DNA of 64,000 nt from Micromonospora tarensis (GTDB taxonomy: Bacteria > Actinomycetota > Actinomycetes > Mycobacteriales > Micromonosporaceae), in NCBI RefSeq assembly GCF_016803395.1, contig NZ_JAEVHL010000005.1:31129-95128 (forward strand), written 5' to 3'. This document shows positions 10,631 to 21,759 of this stretch, in pieces (positions within the stretch are counted from its first letter, which is position 1; every line of letters begins with the position of its first letter). The notes under the pieces were generated by a model, which made no database searches, had not been told where the DNA came from, and saw only the letters and a list, made by a program, of their open reading frames with translations. Both the position numbers and the translations under genes were made by a program.

Positions 10631-11773
10631 GTGGGCAGGAGATTCCTGGTTGCTCTCGGCAGCGCGGCACTGGCGTTGAGCCTGGCGGCGTGCAGTGGTG
10701 AGGGAGCGGGTAGCGGTGGCAACACCGACAGTGACAAGCCCGGCGACCTGACCATCGGCGTGTCGATGCCGACCCAGACGTCGGAGCGCTGGATCGCCGA
10801 CGGTAACGCGGTGAAGTCGAAGCTGGAGGCGAAGGGCTACAAGGTCGACCTCCAGTACGCCGGCGACGACATCCCCACCCAGTCGCAGCAGGTCGACCAG
10901 ATGATCACCCGGGGCGCGGACGTCCTGGTCGTCGCGGCGATCGACGGCACGGCGCTCAGCAGCCAGCTGCAGGCCGCCGCTGACGCGAAGATCCCGGTCA
11001 TCGCGTACGACCGGTTGATCCGGGGCAGCAAGAACGTCGACTTCTACGTCAGCTTCGACAACTACAAGGTCGGCGTCGCCCAGGCCACCGGGCTGCTCGT
11101 CGGCCTCGGCCTGCAGAACAAGGACGGCTCGAAGGGTACGGCGAAGGGCCCGTTCAACATCGAGCTGTTCGCCGGCTCGCTCGACGACAACAACACCCAG
11201 TTCTTCTTCGGTGGCGCGATGGAGACCCTGAAGCCGTTCATCGACAACGGGACCCTGCGGGTCAAGTCCAAGCAGACCACCATCGAGCAGGTGGCCACCC
11301 TGCGCTGGCAGCAGGAGACCGCGCAGAAGCGCATGGAGGACCTGCTCACCTCCAGCTACAACGACGGCTCGAAGGTCGACGGCGTGCTCTCCCCGTACGA
11401 CGGCATCTCCCGGGGCATCATCACCGCCCTGCAGAACGCCGGCTACGGCAGCGCCGCCAAGAAGCTCCCGGCGGTGACCGGCCAGGACGCGGAGATCGCG
11501 TCGATCAAGCTGATCAACGACGGGGTGCAGACCTGCACCGTCTTCAAGGACACCCGGCTGCTGGCCGAGCAGGCCGTGAACGCCGCCGAGGCGTTCCTGC
11601 AGAAGAAGCAGCCGCAGGCCAACGACACGCAGACGTACAACAACGGCGTCAAGGTCGTCCCGGCGTTCCTGCTGCCGATCGTCACTGTCTACAAGGACGA
11701 CATCAAGACCGCGCTGATCGACTCCGGCTACTGGACGGCGGAAGAGGTCGCCGCCGGTCAGGCCAAGAAGTAA
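10631..11773 (+). CDS. chvE: Multiple-monosaccharide ABC transporter substrate-binding lipoprotein
   Basis: This 380-residue lipoprotein captures the sugar outside the membrane. The lipobox LSLAACS places the acylated Cys near residue 22, followed by a Gly/Ser/Asp linker. The mature part is a two-lobed type-I periplasmic binding fold: [68 protein letters not shown] and [13 protein letters not shown] all match the ChvE family. The GTG at 10631 has GAGAGGAG upstream; the next in-frame upstream starts would run through the operator and lack a ribosome site. It heads the transporter operon, and a hairpin behind it may give higher mRNA abundance than for the membrane parts. The likely ligands are L-arabinose, xylose or galactose-type sugars. 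Confidence 0.95.
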   Translation: MGRRFLVALGSAALALSLAACSGEGAGSGGNTDSDKPGDLTIGVSMPTQTSERWIADGNAVKSKLEAKGYKVDLQYAGDDIPTQSQQVDQMITRGADVLVVAAIDGTALSSQLQAAADAKIPVIAYDRLIRGSKNVDFYVSFDNYKVGVAQATGLLVGLGLQNKDGSKGTAKGPFNIELFAGSLDDNNTQFFFGGAMETLKPFIDNGTLRVKSKQTTIEQVATLRWQQETAQKRMEDLLTSSYNDGSKVDGVLSPYDGISRGIITALQNAGYGSAAKKLPAVTGQDAEIASIKLINDGVQTCTVFKDTRLLAEQAVNAAEAFLQKKQPQANDTQTYNNGVKVVPAFLLPIVTVYKDDIKTALIDSGYWTAEEVAAGQAKK

Positions 11774-11783
11774 GCCAATCGTC

Positions 11784-11804
11784 GCCCGGCGGTCACCGCC
11801 GGGC
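11784..11804 (+). promoter_or_regulatory. Intercistronic stem-loop between chvE and mmsA
   Basis: GCCCGGCGGT / ACCGCCGGGC is a perfect inverted repeat starting eleven bases after the chvE stop. In sugar-importer operons such stem-loops often protect the binding-protein mRNA or partly terminate transcription; that role is inferred here. Confidence 0.6.
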
Positions 11805-11852
11805 CCGACGTCTGGGCGGACCGCGTCCAGACCTGACCGGAGGACAGTGACC

Positions 11853-13387
<1,535 letters not shown>

Positions 13388-13391
<4 letters not shown>

Positions 13392-14638
13392 CAAGCATCA
13401 AGACCTCTTCGACGGAGCGTCCGACGCCCTCGGACAGCACACCCGCCGCCGCCCTGCACAGCGGGACGAGTGACCTGCGGGCGCTGGTGTTGAACAACCT
13501 GCGGCAGAGCGGGATCTACGTCGCCCTGGTCGTCATCGTCGCGCTCTTCGCGGTCCTGACCGACGGGGTGTTGCTGAGCCCCGGCAACATCACCAACATC
13601 GTTCTCCAGTACTCGTACATCCTGGTGCTCGCGATCGGGATGGTCATCCTGATCATCGGTGGGCACATCGACCTGTCGGTCGGGTCGGTGGTCGCGTTGA
13701 CCGGAGCGGTCTCCGCCGTCCTGGTGATCCAGCAGGGTCACCCGTGGTGGATCGGCGTGCTGGCGGCGCTGGTCGTGGGCGTCGCGGTCGGCGCGTGGCA
13801 CGGCTTCTGGGTGGCGTACGCCGGCATCCCGGCCTTCATCGTGACCCTGGCCGGCATGCTGCTGTTCCGGGGACTCACCCTGCGGGTGCTCGACAACATC
13901 TCGCTGTCGCCGTTCCCGGCCGAGTACCAGAAGGTCGCGGCGGGCTTCCTCAACGGCCTGCTCGGTGGAAACGGGTTCGACGCCTTCACGTTGCTGATCG
14001 GCGCCATCGCCGTCGCCGGGTACGCGGTCAGTGGCTTCCGCACCCGGGTGGCGCGGATCCGCTACCAGCAGCCCGTCGAGTCCTTCCCGCTGTTCGTCGC
14101 CCGGGTCGTGCTGGTCGGCGCGGTCATCATGTACTTCGCCTGGCAGTTGGCGCACGCCCGAGGGCTGCCGATCGTGCTGATCATCCTGGCGTTCCTGGTG
14201 CTGGTCTACGGCCTGCTCACCCGGCGTACCGTCTTCGGTCGCCAGGTCTACGCGATCGGCGGCAACCTGTCGGCGGCGGCGCTGTCCGGGGTCAAGGTCC
14301 GCACCGTCAACTTCTGGATGTTCGTCAACATGGGCTTCCTGGCGGCGGTGGCCGGCGTCATCTACTCGTCGCGGTCCAACGGCGCCCAGCCCGCCGCCGG
14401 CAACATGTTCGAGTTGGACGCGATCGCCGCGGCCTTCATCGGCGGGGCGGCGGTCACCGGCGGCGTGGGCACCGTGGTGGGTGCGATGGTCGGTGGTCTG
14501 ATCATGGCGGTGATGAGCAACGGCATGCAGCTGATGGGCATCGACCAGTCGACCCAGTCGGTGGTGAAGGGCCTCGTCCTGCTCGTCGCGGTCGCCTTCG
14601 ACGTCTACAACAAGCGCCGGGCCGGCACGGCCCGCTGA
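13388..14638 (+). CDS. mmsB: Multiple-monosaccharide ABC transporter permease
   Basis: This 416-residue polytopic membrane protein is the transmembrane channel of the ChvE-MmsA importer. Family motifs are [55 protein letters not shown] and [20 protein letters not shown]. Compared with RbsC-type permeases it has an extra central region (about residues 175-280), a feature of the MmsB/GguB group. The start overlaps mmsA by four bases. The gene closes the operon and is followed by an exceptional array of four hairpins. The paralogue is at 48217-49515. Confidence 0.95.
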
Positions 14639-14651
14639 CGTCCCGGCAAGC

Positions 14652-14696
14652 CGCCAGTGTGCCCCTGCCCGTTCGACGGGCGGGGGCACACTGGCG
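14652..14696 (+). terminator. 20-bp-stem terminator after mmsB
   Basis: The arms at 14652-14671 and 14677-14696 pair at all 20 positions (one T-G wobble) around a TTCGA loop, beginning 14 bp after the mmsB stop. Confidence 0.85.
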
Positions 14697-14763
14697 TTCG
14701 GCGGTGGCCCCGCGCCGCAGGCTGGGTGCCACGCTCGACTCGGACCTCACCTCTCGCGGTGCT

Positions 14764-14795
14764 GTAGGGCTGCCCCACATGTGGGGCAGCTCTAC
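14764..14795. repeat. 32-nt inverted repeat, hairpin 2 of a four-hairpin cluster
   Basis: The 20-base core CTGCCCCACATGTGGGGCAG is a perfect palindrome, extended by GTAGGG/CTCTAC. It lies between two strong terminators and belongs to no gene. It could be an extra terminator or a small dispersed palindromic element. Confidence 0.7.
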
Positions 14796-14824
14796 AGGGA
14801 GCCGCACCGGAGCCAAGGGCTCGA

Positions 14825-14861
14825 CGCCGCGGCGCGGTGGGAAGCACCCCGCGCCGCGGCG
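14825..14861. repeat. Inverted repeat, hairpin 3 of the cluster
   Basis: CGCCGCGGCGCGG (14825-14837) pairs with CCGCGCCGCGGCG (14849-14861) around an 11-base loop. It lies in the convergent intergenic region after mmsB. Confidence 0.7.
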
Positions 14862-14868
14862 AAGGGGA

Positions 14869-14900
14869 ATCCCGCTGCACCCCGCAGGGTGCAGCGGGAT
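14869..14900 (-). terminator. Terminator for the metallophosphoesterase gene
   Basis: Arms ATCCCGCTGCACCC and GGGTGCAGCGGGAT (14 bp, perfect) with a CGCA loop. It lies 12 bp beyond the stop of the minus-strand gene that ends at 14912. Confidence 0.8.
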
Positions 14901-14911
14901 CGATCGGGCGG

Positions 14912-16287
14912 TCAGTGGCAGTTGCCGGTGCCGCTGTCGGTGTAGCTCTGCCCGGCGACCGGCACGAACTGCCAGTCGTAGCTGCCGGAGTGCAGGGTGA
15001 ACTTCAGCACGCCCCAGGCCGAGCTGTTACGCGCTTCGCTGTTGGGCTGGATGGTGCCGAAGCCGTAGTGGCCCGCGCCGCCCATCCCGGCCACGAAGCT
15101 GCGCAGACCCCGGCTGGCGTCGGCTCCGCCGGACGGGTTCATCGGCGCGAACCGCTCGTACACGTGGTTGTGCCCCCACACCACCACGTCGGCGTTGTAG
15201 TCGTAGAGCGCCTGGTACAGCGGGCGGGTCGAGGTCGACGGCGCGTGGTTGGAGCTGGAGGTGAAGAGCGGGTGGTGCCAGTACGCGATCGTGCACGGCT
15301 TGCTGCTGGCGGCCAGGTCGGCGCGCAGCCACTGCTCCTGCGTCGAGCCGGCCGACATGCTGATGTTCGAGTTCAGCGACACGACGTGCCAGTTGCCGAG
15401 GTCGAACGAGTAGTAGCCGCGGCCGCTCGGGCCGGCGGACGTACCGAAGTAGTTGTAGTAGCCGGTCGCGCCCGACGTGTTGTAGTCGTGGTTGCCCGGC
15501 GACGGGCGGGTGCGGCTCTTGTGCCGACCCCAGGTGGGCTCGTAGTAGCTGTTGAACTGCGAGGCGGTGCCGCTGTCGTAGACGTTGTCGCCGGTGGTGA
15601 AGACCGTCCCCGGAATGGTGTCGAGCAGCGCCGCGGTGGCGCTGTCGCCGGAGCCGGAGTCGGCGATGTCGCCCGCGCCGACGAACACCGGGTCGCCCGA
15701 CGGGGGCGGCGTGGTGGTGCCGGTGGTGACCACCAGTTGCGGGGCGTCGGCGCGCTCTCGCGGGTGTCGTAGTAGGCGCCGTCGCCGCTGGCCGAGGTGG
15801 CACCGAAGCTGTACGTGCCGTTGCCGGTGACGGCGGAGGTGACGTCGACCTCGTACCAGGTGTTGCCGCTGACCGCCCCGATCGTGCCGAGTGTGGCTCC
15901 GTCGATGGCCGGCTGGTTGTTCCAGGTGGTCCCGGTCTCCGACCACGTCGTGTTGGACATCCGGCGGAACGTGCCGCCGGCGTCGCTGCCGCTGTTGCCG
16001 CTGATCGTGCGCAGCCGCAGCTTGGCGCTGGTCACGGTGCCGCTGACGCCGCTCACGGTGAAGCGCAGGAACGCGCGGCGCGCCGGTGAGTTGTCGACCA
16101 CGACCTGCGTCGCGGTGCCGTAGTTGGTGGCGGCGGTGTCGTTCTGCACGTAGGTGTCGGCGACGGGCGTGAACGTCACGCTCGCCGCCGACGCCGTGCC
16201 GGCGCCGGTCACGACGGCGGCGGTCGCGGCGAGGACCACCGTGGCCACCCCCAGCGTCACCGACGGACGAGGGAATCGAATGTCCAT
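14912..16287 (-). pseudogene. Secreted metallophosphoesterase with N-terminal DNRLRE/CBM96-type domain, frameshifted
   Basis: The restored protein has about 458 residues. It starts at the ATG at 16287 (GAAGGAG six bases upstream) with a signal peptide ending near GTASAASV. Residues 30-190 form a beta-rich domain (ADTYVQND, RRAFLRFTVSGV, TTWNNQPAIDG, WYEVDVTSAV) of the DNRLRE/CBM96 type. After a Thr/Pro linker the calcineurin-like phosphoesterase shows its metal motifs: GAGDIADSG, FTTGDNVYDSG, PSPGNHDYN, AYWHHPLF and VVWGHNHVYERF. The frame changes by one base at about 15748-15755, in AGCGCGCC of the coding strand, the same local sequence as in the ytfT-like gene. Both sides are well conserved. 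The likely role is extracellular release of phosphate from esters; its substrate is unknown. Confidence 0.85.
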
Positions 16288-16508
16288 CCAGGACTCCTTC
16301 ACATCGTGGGAAGAGCGCAAGGAATGTAGGAGAGTCGACGGTCCGGCGGGCCACGGTCATATGAACAGTACGCTCAGGCAGTGAAACATCTCGATGTTTG
16401 TCACCTGTTCACCTGACGCACGCCTGCCCGCCTCCGAGGTGCCCTTGTCGCCACCGCGCCCAGTCGCCACGATGGCTGACCGTCAGCTACCGACCCGAGG
16501 AGATGCGC

Positions 16509-17789
16509 GTGTACCTGTCGACCGTCTCCCGGCCGGTCGCCGAGCCACCCGGACCCGGGCCACGGCGTCGACGGCTCGCCCTGGTCAGCGGCAACGTCGT
16601 CGCGCTCGGCACGGTCAGTCTGATCACCGACGTCTCGGCCGAGATGGTGGCCGCGGTCCTGCCGCTCTACCTGGTCCTGGGACTGCACCTCAGCCCGGTG
16701 GCCTTCGGGGTGCTCGACGGCGTCCACACCGGCGCGACAGCACTGCTGCGCGTCGTCGGTGGTTTCGTCGCCGACCGGTTCCGGCGGCGCAAGCTGGTCG
16801 CCGGCGTCGGCTACACGCTCTCGGCGGTCGCGAAACTCGGCCTGCTGCTCGCCGGTCGGTCGGTGCCGGCGATCGGCGCCGTCATCGCCGTCGACCGGCT
16901 CGGCAAGGGTGTCCGCAGCGCACCGCGCGACGCGCTGATCACGCTCTCCACCCCACCCGAGGCGCTGGGTCGGGCGTTCGGGGTGCACCGGGCGATGGAC
17001 AGCGTCGGGGCCTTCCTCGGGCCGCTCGCGGCGTTCGCGGTCCTGCTGGTCGTCGGGCAGTCCTACGACGCGGTCTTCGTCACCAGCTTCTGCGTCGCGG
17101 CCCTGGCCGTCGTGGTGCTCGTCCTCTTCGTCCGGGAACACGCGCCCGGCGAGCCGGCGGAGCGCCCCGACGAGCCGAAGGTCTCCGTCCGCGAGGCGCT
17201 CGGCCTGTTCCGCGCCGGACCCGCCCGCCGACTGGTGCTGGCCGCGGCGATGCTCGGGCTGGCCACCATCGGCGACGGCTTCGTCTACCTGCTGCTGCAA
17301 CGCCGGGAAGACCTCGGCCTGCGCTGGTTTCCGCTGCTCGCCGTCGGGACCAGCCTCGCCTACCTGGTGCTCGCCGCCCCGCTCGGCGTGCTCGCCGACC
17401 GGATCGGCCGGCTGCCCGTGGTGATCGGCGGCTACACCGCCCTCGGTGCGACGTACCTGCTGCTGGCCGGCCCGGTCGAGGGCTGGCCGCTGATCGCCCT
17501 GACCCTGACGCTGTACGGCGCGTTCTACGCGGCCACCGACGGCGTGCTCATCGCGCTCGCCGGACCGGTGCTGCCGGCGCGGGTGCGGACCACCGGTATC
17601 GCGTTGGTGCAGACCGGGCAGGCGCTGGCGTACCTCGTCTCGTCCGTCCTGTTCGGTCTCGCCTGGCAGGCGTGGGGCCCGGAGAACGCGATCCGCGCGG
17701 CGGCCGTGGCCGTGGCCGGCGTCCTGGTCGGCACCCTGCTCCTGCTGGCCCACCCCACCCGACTCACCACCCGGAAGGCGCCCCGATGA
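16509..17789 (+). CDS. MFS transporter
   Basis: This major-facilitator permease of about 426 residues has twelve hydrophobic segments. The loop 2-3 motif is present as DRFRRRKLVAG, and a second copy appears in the C-terminal half as GVLADRIGRLPVVIGG. The segment GKGVRSAPRDALI after helix 4 is typical of a group of bacterial MFS proteins of unknown substrate. GTG 16509 is chosen because GAGGAG (16497-16502) is six bases upstream; ATG 16503 abuts that site. The stop overlaps the start of the TolB-like gene (ATGA), so the two products may act together. Direction and substrate of transport cannot be read from sequence. Confidence 0.88.
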   Translation: MYLSTVSRPVAEPPGPGPRRRRLALVSGNVVALGTVSLITDVSAEMVAAVLPLYLVLGLHLSPVAFGVLDGVHTGATALLRVVGGFVADRFRRRKLVAGVGYTLSAVAKLGLLLAGRSVPAIGAVIAVDRLGKGVRSAPRDALITLSTPPEALGRAFGVHRAMDSVGAFLGPLAAFAVLLVVGQSYDAVFVTSFCVAALAVVVLVLFVREHAPGEPAERPDEPKVSVREALGLFRAGPARRLVLAAAMLGLATIGDGFVYLLLQRREDLGLRWFPLLAVGTSLAYLVLAAPLGVLADRIGRLPVVIGGYTALGATYLLLAGPVEGWPLIALTLTLYGAFYAATDGVLIALAGPVLPARVRTTGIALVQTGQALAYLVSSVLFGLAWQAWGPENAIRAAAVAVAGVLVGTLLLLAHPTRLTTRKAPR

Positions 17790-18769
17790 CCGCGATGTCG
17801 ACCCGAGCGAAGCTCGCCGTGGTGGTCACCGCAACCGTGCTGCTGGGCAGCGCGGCGGCCGGCTACGTGGCCATGGCGGCCGAACCGGACCGGACGACGC
17901 CGCCGGTCGGCGGCGAGCAGGCGGTCACCCTGGCACCCGGCCCACGCCTGCTGGCGATCACCGATCGGCACCTCTCCACCGTCGCCACGACCGACCCCGC
18001 CGGCTCGCGCACCGTCTCCGGCCTGGAATGCCTGCGGGTGTACGCGGCCGCCGGCACCGGCGTCTGCCTGAAGCCGGAGACCGCCTGGTCGTACCAGGTC
18101 GTGGTGCTCGACGCCGCGCTGCGCGAGACCCGGGCGGTGAACGTGCCCGGTCTGCCGAACCGGGCCCGGGTCTCGGCCTCCGGGCGGATGGTCTCCTGGA
18201 CGACGTTCGTCGGTGGCGACTCCTACACCTCCAGTGGCTTCTCCACCCGCACCGGGATCCTCGACACCACCACCGGCGCCACGGTGGCCTCGCTGGAGGA
18301 GTTCGCGATCACCCGGGACGGCCGCGGCTACCGCAACCCGGACGTCAACTACTGGGGCGTCACCTTCACCGCCGACGACAACCGCTTCTACGCGACCATG
18401 TCGACAGCTGGGAAGCGATACCTGGTCCAAGGTGATCTCGCCGCCCGTACGGTGCGGACGCTGAAGGAGAACGTGGAGTGCCCGTCGCTGTCGCCCGACG
18501 GCACCCGGATCGCGTTCAAGGAGGCGATCGACGCCGACCCGGCAAAGGGCTGGCGGCTGTCCGTCCTCGACCTGGCGACCATGCGCGTCACCGCGACGGC
18601 CGAGACCGCAAGCGTCGACGACCAGGCCGCCTGGCTGGACGGCGGCGCGCTGGCCTACACGCTGCGTAAGGACGACGGTCAGCCCGACGTCTGGAGTGTT
18701 CCGGCGGACGGATCCGGCGCACCGAAGCTGCTGATCCCCGGCGCCGAGTCGCCGTCCCCGCTCACCTGA
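17786..18769 (+). CDS. TolB-like beta-propeller protein, membrane-anchored or secreted
   Basis: This 327-residue protein has an N-terminal hydrophobic segment (residues 8-30) that is either an uncleaved anchor or a signal peptide. The remainder has propeller-type repeats, notably CPSLSPDGTRIAFKE and DQAAWLDGGALAYTL, which resemble WD40-like/TolB blades. The start overlaps the MFS gene by four bases, so it is translationally coupled and probably accompanies that transporter at the outer face of the membrane. No catalytic motif is visible. The role is unknown. Confidence 0.85.
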   Translation: MTAMSTRAKLAVVVTATVLLGSAAAGYVAMAAEPDRTTPPVGGEQAVTLAPGPRLLAITDRHLSTVATTDPAGSRTVSGLECLRVYAAAGTGVCLKPETAWSYQVVVLDAALRETRAVNVPGLPNRARVSASGRMVSWTTFVGGDSYTSSGFSTRTGILDTTTGATVASLEEFAITRDGRGYRNPDVNYWGVTFTADDNRFYATMSTAGKRYLVQGDLAARTVRTLKENVECPSLSPDGTRIAFKEAIDADPAKGWRLSVLDLATMRVTATAETASVDDQAAWLDGGALAYTLRKDDGQPDVWSVPADGSGAPKLLIPGAESPSPLT

Positions 18770-18886
18770 GGCCCACGACGCCCGGCGGCCAGGACACCTG
18801 ACCGCCTTGGTGCGGCCAACATCCCGTCATGTCGGATTCCGCGCCGCACCCATCGCCGTTCATCGACGTTCCCGAGGCTGTTGACC

Positions 18887-20413
18887 ATGACAAGGCTCAG
18901 CCGTCGCATTTTCGTCCTCAGTGGACTACTGACCGCCGGCGTCGCGGTGACACCCCGCCAGGGTGCCCGCGCCGCGACGCCGTACCCCTTCAAACTCGGT
19001 GTGGCCTCCGGTGATCCGGCGCCCGACAGCGTGGTGCTCTGGACCCGGCTGGCACCGTCGCCGCTCAACGCCGACGGGCAGGGTGGCATGGCCGACGCCG
19101 ACGTGACAGTCGAGTGGCAGGTGTCCACCACCGACCGGTTCACCTCGCTGGTCGCCTCCGGCTCGGTGGTGGCCCGGTACGCCGACGCGCACTCCGTGCA
19201 CGCTATCGCGGGCGGGCTCGCCGCCGACTCGGACTACTACTACCGGTTCCGGGCCCAGGGCCAGATCTCCCCGGTCGGCCGGACCCGGACCGCCCCGGCG
19301 CCCAGTTCCTTCGGCCGTGACCTGGTGATGGCCTTCGCCTCCTGCGCACACTACGAAGCCGGCTACTACACCGCGTACCGGCGGATGGCCGAGGACAACC
19401 CGGGGCTGATCCTGCACCTCGGCGACTACATCTACGAGGGTGGTGTCGGCACCTCCAGCGTGCGGCAGCACGTCGGTGCCGAGATCGTCTCGCTGGCCGA
19501 CTACCGCCGCCGGTACGCGCTCTACAAGTCCGACCCGGACCTGCAGGCGGCCCACGCGGCGGCGCCCTGGCTGGTGGTGCCGGACGACCACGAGGTGGAG
19601 AACAACTACGCCAACATGGTCCGCAACGACAGCAGCCCGACGCTTACCGCCGCCCAGTGGACCGCCCGGCGGACCGCCGCGTACCGCGCCTACTACGAGA
19701 ACATGCCGCTTCGGCCGGCGTCGGCGGCGAGCGGCAACAGCATCCCGCTGTACCGGCGGGTCCGGTGGGGACAGCTCGCCACCTTCCACATGCTCGACAC
19801 CCGGCAGTTCCGCGACGACCAGGCGTGCGGTGACGGCTGGAAGGTCTGCGCGGACGCCGATCTGCCCTCCCGGTCGCTGACCGGCGCGACCCAGGAGGCG
19901 TGGCTGCTCGACGGGCTGGCCCAGCGCTACGGCACCTGGGACATCCTCGGCCAGCAGGTCTTCTTCGCCCAGCAGTCGGACGCGAACGGGGCGATGAGCA
20001 TGGACGCGTGGGACGGCTACCGGGCCTCCCGCAGCCGGATCCAGACCGGCTGGCAGCAGCGGGGGGTGCGCAACCCGTTGGTGCTCACCGGTGACGTGCA
20101 CCGGTCGTGGGCCAACGACCTCAAGGCCGACTACGCCAACCCGTCCTCGGCCACCATCGGCACCGAGCTGGTCTGCACCTCGATCACCTCGACCGGCAAC
20201 GGTAGCGGCAGCACCACGGTCCCGAACGCGGCGGCCAACCCGCACCTGAAGTTCTACTCGGACCGGCGCGGCTACGTCCGTACCACGATCAGCCGCAGCC
20301 AGGTCCGCGCGGACTTCCGCGCGGTGAACACGGTGACCGAGCACGGCGCGGCGGCCTCCACACTGCGCTCGTTCGTCATCCTCGACGGCCAGCCCGGCCT
20401 CCAGGCCGGTTAG
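18887..20413 (+). CDS. phoD: Alkaline phosphatase D, Tat-exported
   Basis: This 508-residue PhoD-family phosphodiesterase/phosphomonoesterase acts outside the cell. The N-terminus RLSRRIFVLSG is a twin-arginine export signal, followed by a hydrophobic stretch. A PhoD N-terminal Ig-like domain (FKLGVASGDPAPDSVVLWTRLAP, SDYYYRFRAQGQ) precedes the catalytic domain. Its metal motifs are FASCAHYEAGYY, LILHLGDYIYEGG, VVPDDHEVENNY and VLTGDVHRSWANDL. The ATG at 18887 is preferred over a TTG two codons upstream. PhoD enzymes are usually part of the phosphate-starvation regulon; a clear Pho box was not identified. A secreted propeller-like protein follows 12 bp downstream. Confidence 0.95.
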   Translation: MTRLSRRIFVLSGLLTAGVAVTPRQGARAATPYPFKLGVASGDPAPDSVVLWTRLAPSPLNADGQGGMADADVTVEWQVSTTDRFTSLVASGSVVARYADAHSVHAIAGGLAADSDYYYRFRAQGQISPVGRTRTAPAPSSFGRDLVMAFASCAHYEAGYYTAYRRMAEDNPGLILHLGDYIYEGGVGTSSVRQHVGAEIVSLADYRRRYALYKSDPDLQAAHAAAPWLVVPDDHEVENNYANMVRNDSSPTLTAAQWTARRTAAYRAYYENMPLRPASAASGNSIPLYRRVRWGQLATFHMLDTRQFRDDQACGDGWKVCADADLPSRSLTGATQEAWLLDGLAQRYGTWDILGQQVFFAQQSDANGAMSMDAWDGYRASRSRIQTGWQQRGVRNPLVLTGDVHRSWANDLKADYANPSSATIGTELVCTSITSTGNGSGSTTVPNAAANPHLKFYSDRRGYVRTTISRSQVRADFRAVNTVTEHGAAASTLRSFVILDGQPGLQAG

Positions 20414-20425
20414 GAGAGCGCCACC

Positions 20426-21739
20426 ATGACCGCGATCACCGCACTACTCACCGCGTCCCTGCTGGTCCCGAACGTGGTGCCGGCACCCACCGCGATGACC
20501 GCCGAGGCGGTCACCTGGACCACCGCGAACAGCGTCGCCACCGGCGACCAGGACCTGCCCGCCATCGCCATGAACCGCAACGGTCAGGTCGCGGTGGTGT
20601 GGGAGGACGACCGGGACAGCACCGCACCGGAGGACGACACGCACAGCGAGGTCTACCTGCGGCTGTTCCGCGACGGCACCCCCGCGTACGAGCTGAAGCT
20701 CTCCACCGGCGGCACCAGCGGGGCCGCCTGGCGACACATCAGCCCGGACGTCGGGCTCGACGACCGGGGCAACGCCGTGGTCGTCTGGGCCGCCGACGGC
20801 GACGGCAACGGCGTCTACAACATCCAGTACCGGGTGGTCTCGCCCACCGGCGCGGTGCTCGGCTCGGGGCAGGCCAACGCCTCCGACGCCGGGCAGCAGA
20901 TCTGGCCGAAGGTCGCCGTCGACCCGGACGGCGCACCCAGCAACGCCGCCGCCGTCGGCTTCAGCGTGGTCTGGGAGGACGTGCAGGGCACCGCTCCGGC
21001 CACCGTCAAGGCCGCCGGCTTCACCGCGGCGACCACCAAGGCGTACGAGGTGACGGCCTCGCAGACGACCGGTGCGCACCACCGCCCGGACGTGGCGGTG
21101 TCGGCCTCCGGTGAGGCGCTGGTGGTCTGGGACGAGGACGCCGACGCGAACGGCTCGTACAACATCGGGCTGACCCGGCTGGCCCGGGCCAACGGCGCGG
21201 TGGTGCTGTCCCGTCGGACGGCCAACGCGCAGAGCGGCGGGCAGCAGCAGCGCGCCTCGGTCGCGGCGAACTTCGCCGGGGACTTCACCGTCGGGTGGGA
21301 ATCCGACCACACCGGCACCCGGGGCGTCTGGTCCCGATCGTTCACCGCGACCGGTACGGCCCGGCACGACGAGGTCCAGGTCTCCACCGGGACCGGTGCC
21401 GGCGTACCCAGCGTCGGCATCGACGACCAGGACAACGTCGTGGTGGGCTGGACGGTGTCGGGCACCAACCCGGACGTCTGGGCGCGCGGTCTGAACCCGG
21501 ACGGCACGTCCGCCGGCCGGCTGGCGGCCCAGGCGCTGAGCCAGAGCACGACGGGTCGCCAGGAGCACTTCGCGCTCGCCGCGTCGCCCTGGGGTGAGGT
21601 GAGCGTCTGTTACACCGACGACAACGACGGAAACGCCTTCGACCAGGTGCTCCTCGGCCTGGGCACGACGAACTCGACCTGGCTCATGTCCGCCGACGAG
21701 CTGCGTCGGCTCAAGGCGCGGGGCACCCCGACCCACTGA
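20426..21739 (+). CDS. Secreted beta-propeller-like protein of unknown function
   Basis: This 437-residue protein has a short hydrophobic N-terminus that fits a signal peptide (cleavage near PTAMTAEA). The mature part repeats a blade pattern of 45-60 residues with the core AVVWEDDRD, AVVVWAADGDGNG, SVVWEDVQG, ALVVWDEDADANG, FTVGWESDHTG and VVVGWTVSG. This suggests a six- or seven-bladed propeller with Asp-rich, possibly calcium-binding loops. It follows phoD by 12 bp and is probably co-transcribed. No catalytic signature was recognised. Confidence 0.85.
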   Translation: MTAITALLTASLLVPNVVPAPTAMTAEAVTWTTANSVATGDQDLPAIAMNRNGQVAVVWEDDRDSTAPEDDTHSEVYLRLFRDGTPAYELKLSTGGTSGAAWRHISPDVGLDDRGNAVVVWAADGDGNGVYNIQYRVVSPTGAVLGSGQANASDAGQQIWPKVAVDPDGAPSNAAAVGFSVVWEDVQGTAPATVKAAGFTAATTKAYEVTASQTTGAHHRPDVAVSASGEALVVWDEDADANGSYNIGLTRLARANGAVVLSRRTANAQSGGQQQRASVAANFAGDFTVGWESDHTGTRGVWSRSFTATGTARHDEVQVSTGTGAGVPSVGIDDQDNVVVGWTVSGTNPDVWARGLNPDGTSAGRLAAQALSQSTTGRQEHFALAASPWGEVSVCYTDDNDGNAFDQVLLGLGTTNSTWLMSADELRRLKARGTPTH

Positions 21740-21759
21740 GCTGACCGGGTCCGGTCAGC
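21740..21759. terminator. Bidirectional hairpin between convergent genes
   Basis: GCTGACCGG/CCGGTCAGC forms a hairpin directly after the stop of the plus-strand gene and overlaps the stop of the minus-strand ATPase gene at 21755. Confidence 0.55.

Noticed and set aside
14764..14795. Phage or plasmid attachment site
   Set aside because: No integrase, tRNA gene or mobile-element gene is nearby; hairpin clusters after converging genes are more simply terminators.
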